Source of the DNA: Deltaproteobacteria bacterium
GTDB lineage: Bacteria; Desulfobacterota; Syntrophia; Syntrophales; JAAYKM01
Reading direction: 5' to 3'
DNA: 5,373 nt
NCBI GenBank assembly: GCA_019136935.1
Contig: JAGVTI010000120.1
Span: 1 to 5,373 of the forward strand
The notes below the pieces were generated by a model. The model did not search any database and was not told the origin of the DNA. It saw only the letters and a list, made by a program, of their open reading frames with translations. Each line of letters begins with the position of its first letter. Positions within the stretch are counted from its first letter, which is position 1. Both the position numbers and the translations under genes were made by a program. Below are positions 3,231 to 5,373 of this stretch, in pieces.

Positions 3231-5373
3231 TTATCCCTGAACCACGATATTGACCAGCCTGCCCGGCACATAAACCTGTTTGACAACCTTTTTCCCTTCG
3301 ATGAACTTGGCGGCTTTCTCATCCGCCAGGGCAAGGGCCTGAATTTTGTCGGCGGCTTCGTCAACGGCAACGAGCATCTTCCCCCGGACTTTTCCGTTAA
3401 CCTGGATGACGATCGTCATTTTCTCTTCCGAGGCGACTTCGCCGTCCCACACGGGCCATGCGGCATCGAAGAGATGTCCCTTTCCCCCCAGCAGGCTCCA
3501 AAGCTCCTGGGTGAAATGGGGAACGATCGGCGCAAGCATGAGGACAACGGCTTCGACGGCCTCCCGGACGATGGACAGGCCGACCCGGTCATCCCTGCCG
3601 GGGCGTTCCAGCAGATACAGGGCATTCACCAATTCCATGATTGCGCTGATCGCCGTATTGAAATGGAAACGATCATCGACATCCAGACTCACTTTACGGA
3701 TCACCTGGTGAGTCTTCCTCCGGAAATTTTTCAAATCATCGGCAAGGGGTTCCTTCCCGTCAAAGGGCGCAAGTTCCCGGATGTCGTCGAGATAATCCAC
3801 GATGATACGCCAGGTGCGGTTCAGGAAGCGGAAGGCCCCGTCGACCCCCTGTTCGCTCCACTCCAGGTCTTTTTCCGGAGGCGCCGCAAACAGGCAGAAG
3901 ATCCGGACCGTGTCCGCGCCGTACTGGCGGACCAGGTGGTCGGGATCGACGACGTTCTTCAACGACTTGGACATCTTTTCCGTTTTGCCGATAGCGACTT
4001 CGCCACCGCAACGGGTGCATTTCCCGTCCACGACTTCCTCCGGGTAGAGATAACCGTGTTCCCGGCAGCGCATCGTCTCCTTGCAGACCATGCCCTGGGT
4101 CAGCAGATTGGCGAAGGGCTCATCGATACTCAGGACTCCGAAATCGCGAAGCATCTTGGCATAAAACCGCGCATACAGAAGGTGGAGGATGGCGTGCTCG
4201 ATTCCGCCGATATACTGGTCCACCGGAAGCCAGTAATCGACCCGTTTCCTGTCCAGCCCCGGTTTCTGATTAAAATCGGCGCTGCAGAACCGGGCGTAAT
4301 ACCAGGACGACTCGACGAAGGTATCCATCGTGTCCGTTTCTCTCCGGGCAGGCCCGCCGCAGGCGGGGCAGGTCGTCTCAACGAATGCCTTGTGCCTGGC
4401 CAGAGGAGACCCTCCCTCTCCCGTCAGCACCACGTCCGTCGGCAGCACAACGGGAAGATCCTTCTCGGGAACCGTCACCGTTCCGCACTTTTCACAGTTG
4501 ACAACCGGGATGGGTGCCCCCCAGTAACGCTGCCGGGAAATACCCCAATCCCGCAGGCGGTACTGAATCGTCCGCTTGCCCCGTCCATTGGCCTCGAAAT
4601 AATCGGCTATGGCCTCCAGGGCCTGGGTATTGACCATCCCGTTGAAAGGCCCGGAATTGACGAGGATTCCCTCTTCAACGTAGGCCTCGGTCATGGCGGC
4701 GGCTTCCAGTTCCCGGTCCTTCGGCTGGATAACGACGATACGTTCCAGGCCGAACTTCTGGGCGAACTCGAAATCCCGCTGATCGTGGGTCGGAACGGCC
4801 ATGACGCACCCCGTCCCGTAGTCCGCGAGGACGAAATTCGCCGCGTAGATGGGCATTTTATAGTTCGTCGCCGGGTTCAGACAGTAGGCGTCCAGGAAAA
4901 TACCTTCCTTCTCGTAATAATCGGACGTCCGCATGAGACGGTCCTGTTTTTTCACCTTTTCCACGAACGCCTTGACGTTTTCTTCACAGGCCTTTCCCCG
5001 GACGAGTTCCATCACCAGGGGATGTTCCGCCGCCACCAGCATGAACGTCGCCCCGAAGATGGTATCCTGGCGGGTCGTAAACACCCGGATTTCCCCATTC
5101 CCGTCGGCCATGGGAAAGATCAGTTCACATCCGTAGCTTTTGCCGATCCAGTTCTTCTGCATCGTCAGAACGCGCTCCGGCCAGCCGGGAAGATTATCAC
5201 AACCGGCAAGCAATTCCTCGACGTAGGCGGTGATGCGGAAGAACCACTGATCCAGGGTTTCCTCGACGACTTCGGAATGACATCGCCAGCAGAGCCCCCC
5301 TTCGACCTGCTCGTTGGCAAGAACGGTCTTACACTGGGGACACCAGTTTACCGACGAGGTTTTCTTATAGACG
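3231..5373 (-). CDS. leuS: Leucyl-tRNA synthetase (5' part beyond the right edge)
   Basis: The frame stays open to the window edge: 713 codons plus one base are present, and about 110-150 N-terminal residues with the HIGH motif are missing. The enzyme charges tRNA-Leu with leucine in the cytoplasm (class I). Seen in order: an NWCPQC...CWRC zinc module and the block [10 protein letters not shown] near 5230-5345; the CP1 editing domain with the threonine-rich TTRQDT and, later, [12 protein letters not shown], whose Asp is the conserved amino-group ligand; the return to the catalytic core at [16 protein letters not shown]; a CEKC...CPAC cysteine set; the block [13 protein letters not shown]; a C-x-E-H...C-x-x-C set; KMSKS at 3977-3963; the anticodon-binding helices; and the C-terminal domain ending VNGKVRGKM...[12 protein letters not shown]. 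It is bacterial-type and looks intact. An in-frame TTG at 5213 is internal, not a start. lptE follows after 73 nt, probably in one operon. Confidence 0.97.
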   Translation of the reverse strand, partial: VYKKTSSVNWCPQCKTVLANEQVEGGLCWRCHSEVVEETLDQWFFRITAYVEELLAGCDNLPGWPERVLTMQKNWIGKSYGCELIFPMADGNGEIRVFTTRQDTIFGATFMLVAAEHPLVMELVRGKACEENVKAFVEKVKKQDRLMRTSDYYEKEGIFLDAYCLNPATNYKMPIYAANFVLADYGTGCVMAVPTHDQRDFEFAQKFGLERIVVIQPKDRELEAAAMTEAYVEEGILVNSGPFNGMVNTQALEAIADYFEANGRGKRTIQYRLRDWGISRQRYWGAPIPVVNCEKCGTVTVPEKDLPVVLPTDVVLTGEGGSPLARHKAFVETTCPACGGPARRETDTMDTFVESSWYYARFCSADFNQKPGLDRKRVDYWLPVDQYIGGIEHAILHLLYARFYAKMLRDFGVLSIDEPFANLLTQGMVCKETMRCREHGYLYPEEVVDGKCTRCGGEVAIGKTEKMSKSLKNVVDPDHLVRQYGADTVRIFCLFAAPPEKDLEWSEQGVDGAFRFLNRTWRIIVDYLDDIRELAPFDGKEPLADDLKNFRRKTHQVIRKVSLDVDDRFHFNTAISAIMELVNALYLLERPGRDDRVGLSIVREAVEAVVLMLAPIVPHFTQELWSLLGGKGHLFDAAWPVWDGEVASEEKMTIVIQVNGKVRGKMLVAVDEAADKIQALALADEKAAKFIEGKKVVKQVYVPGRLVNIVVQG

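Overview
The window looks like chromosomal DNA of a diderm (Gram-negative) bacterium with an anaerobic, acyl-CoA-metabolising lifestyle. A Desulfobacterota/Syntrophales-like member of the former Deltaproteobacteria fits best. The evidence is an LptE outer-membrane lipoprotein gene behind leuS, together with a thiolase/DUF35 gene pair of the kind common in syntrophic and aromatic- or fatty-acid-degrading anaerobes. The taxonomic call is inference from protein style and gene content, not from a marker search.

Layout, left to right. (1) 1-193, minus strand: the first 64 codons of a short-chain dehydrogenase/reductase (FabG-like), running off the left edge. (2) 194-652: a 459-nt divergent intergenic region with no gene. 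It holds two look-alike divergent promoter candidates (minus 331-303, plus 478-506) and several short palindromes. (3) 653-2259, plus strand: a two-gene operon, an SCP2-type thiolase followed 2 nt later by a DUF35 zinc-ribbon/OB-fold protein, closed by a strong intrinsic terminator at 2311-2350. (4) 2371-2720, plus strand: rpsT (ribosomal protein S20) with its own promoter candidate, a very purine-rich leader and a TTG start. (5) 2723-5373, minus strand: leuS (leucyl-tRNA synthetase, 5' part off the right edge) followed by lptE, which converges on rpsT with only 2 nt between the stop codons.

How the genes work together. The SDR, thiolase and DUF35 protein plausibly form a small beta-oxidation-like module: a 3-hydroxyacyl/3-oxoacyl redox step, then thiolytic cleavage or Claisen condensation of a CoA thioester. 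The DUF35 protein would be the obligate partner of the thiolase, as known for BbsAB and for archaeal thiolase/HMG-CoA synthase complexes. The substrate cannot be read from the sequence. The right half is housekeeping: translation (S20, LeuRS) and LPS export (LptE).

No CRISPR array, mobile element, tRNA or rRNA was seen. I did not find a clearly new system. The most notable points are the compact rpsT/lptE junction with an rpsT terminator hidden inside lptE, an LptE that appears to lack an N-terminal segment, a DUF35 protein with one zinc-ribbon cysteine replaced by serine, and a matched pair of promoter-like boxes in the divergent region.
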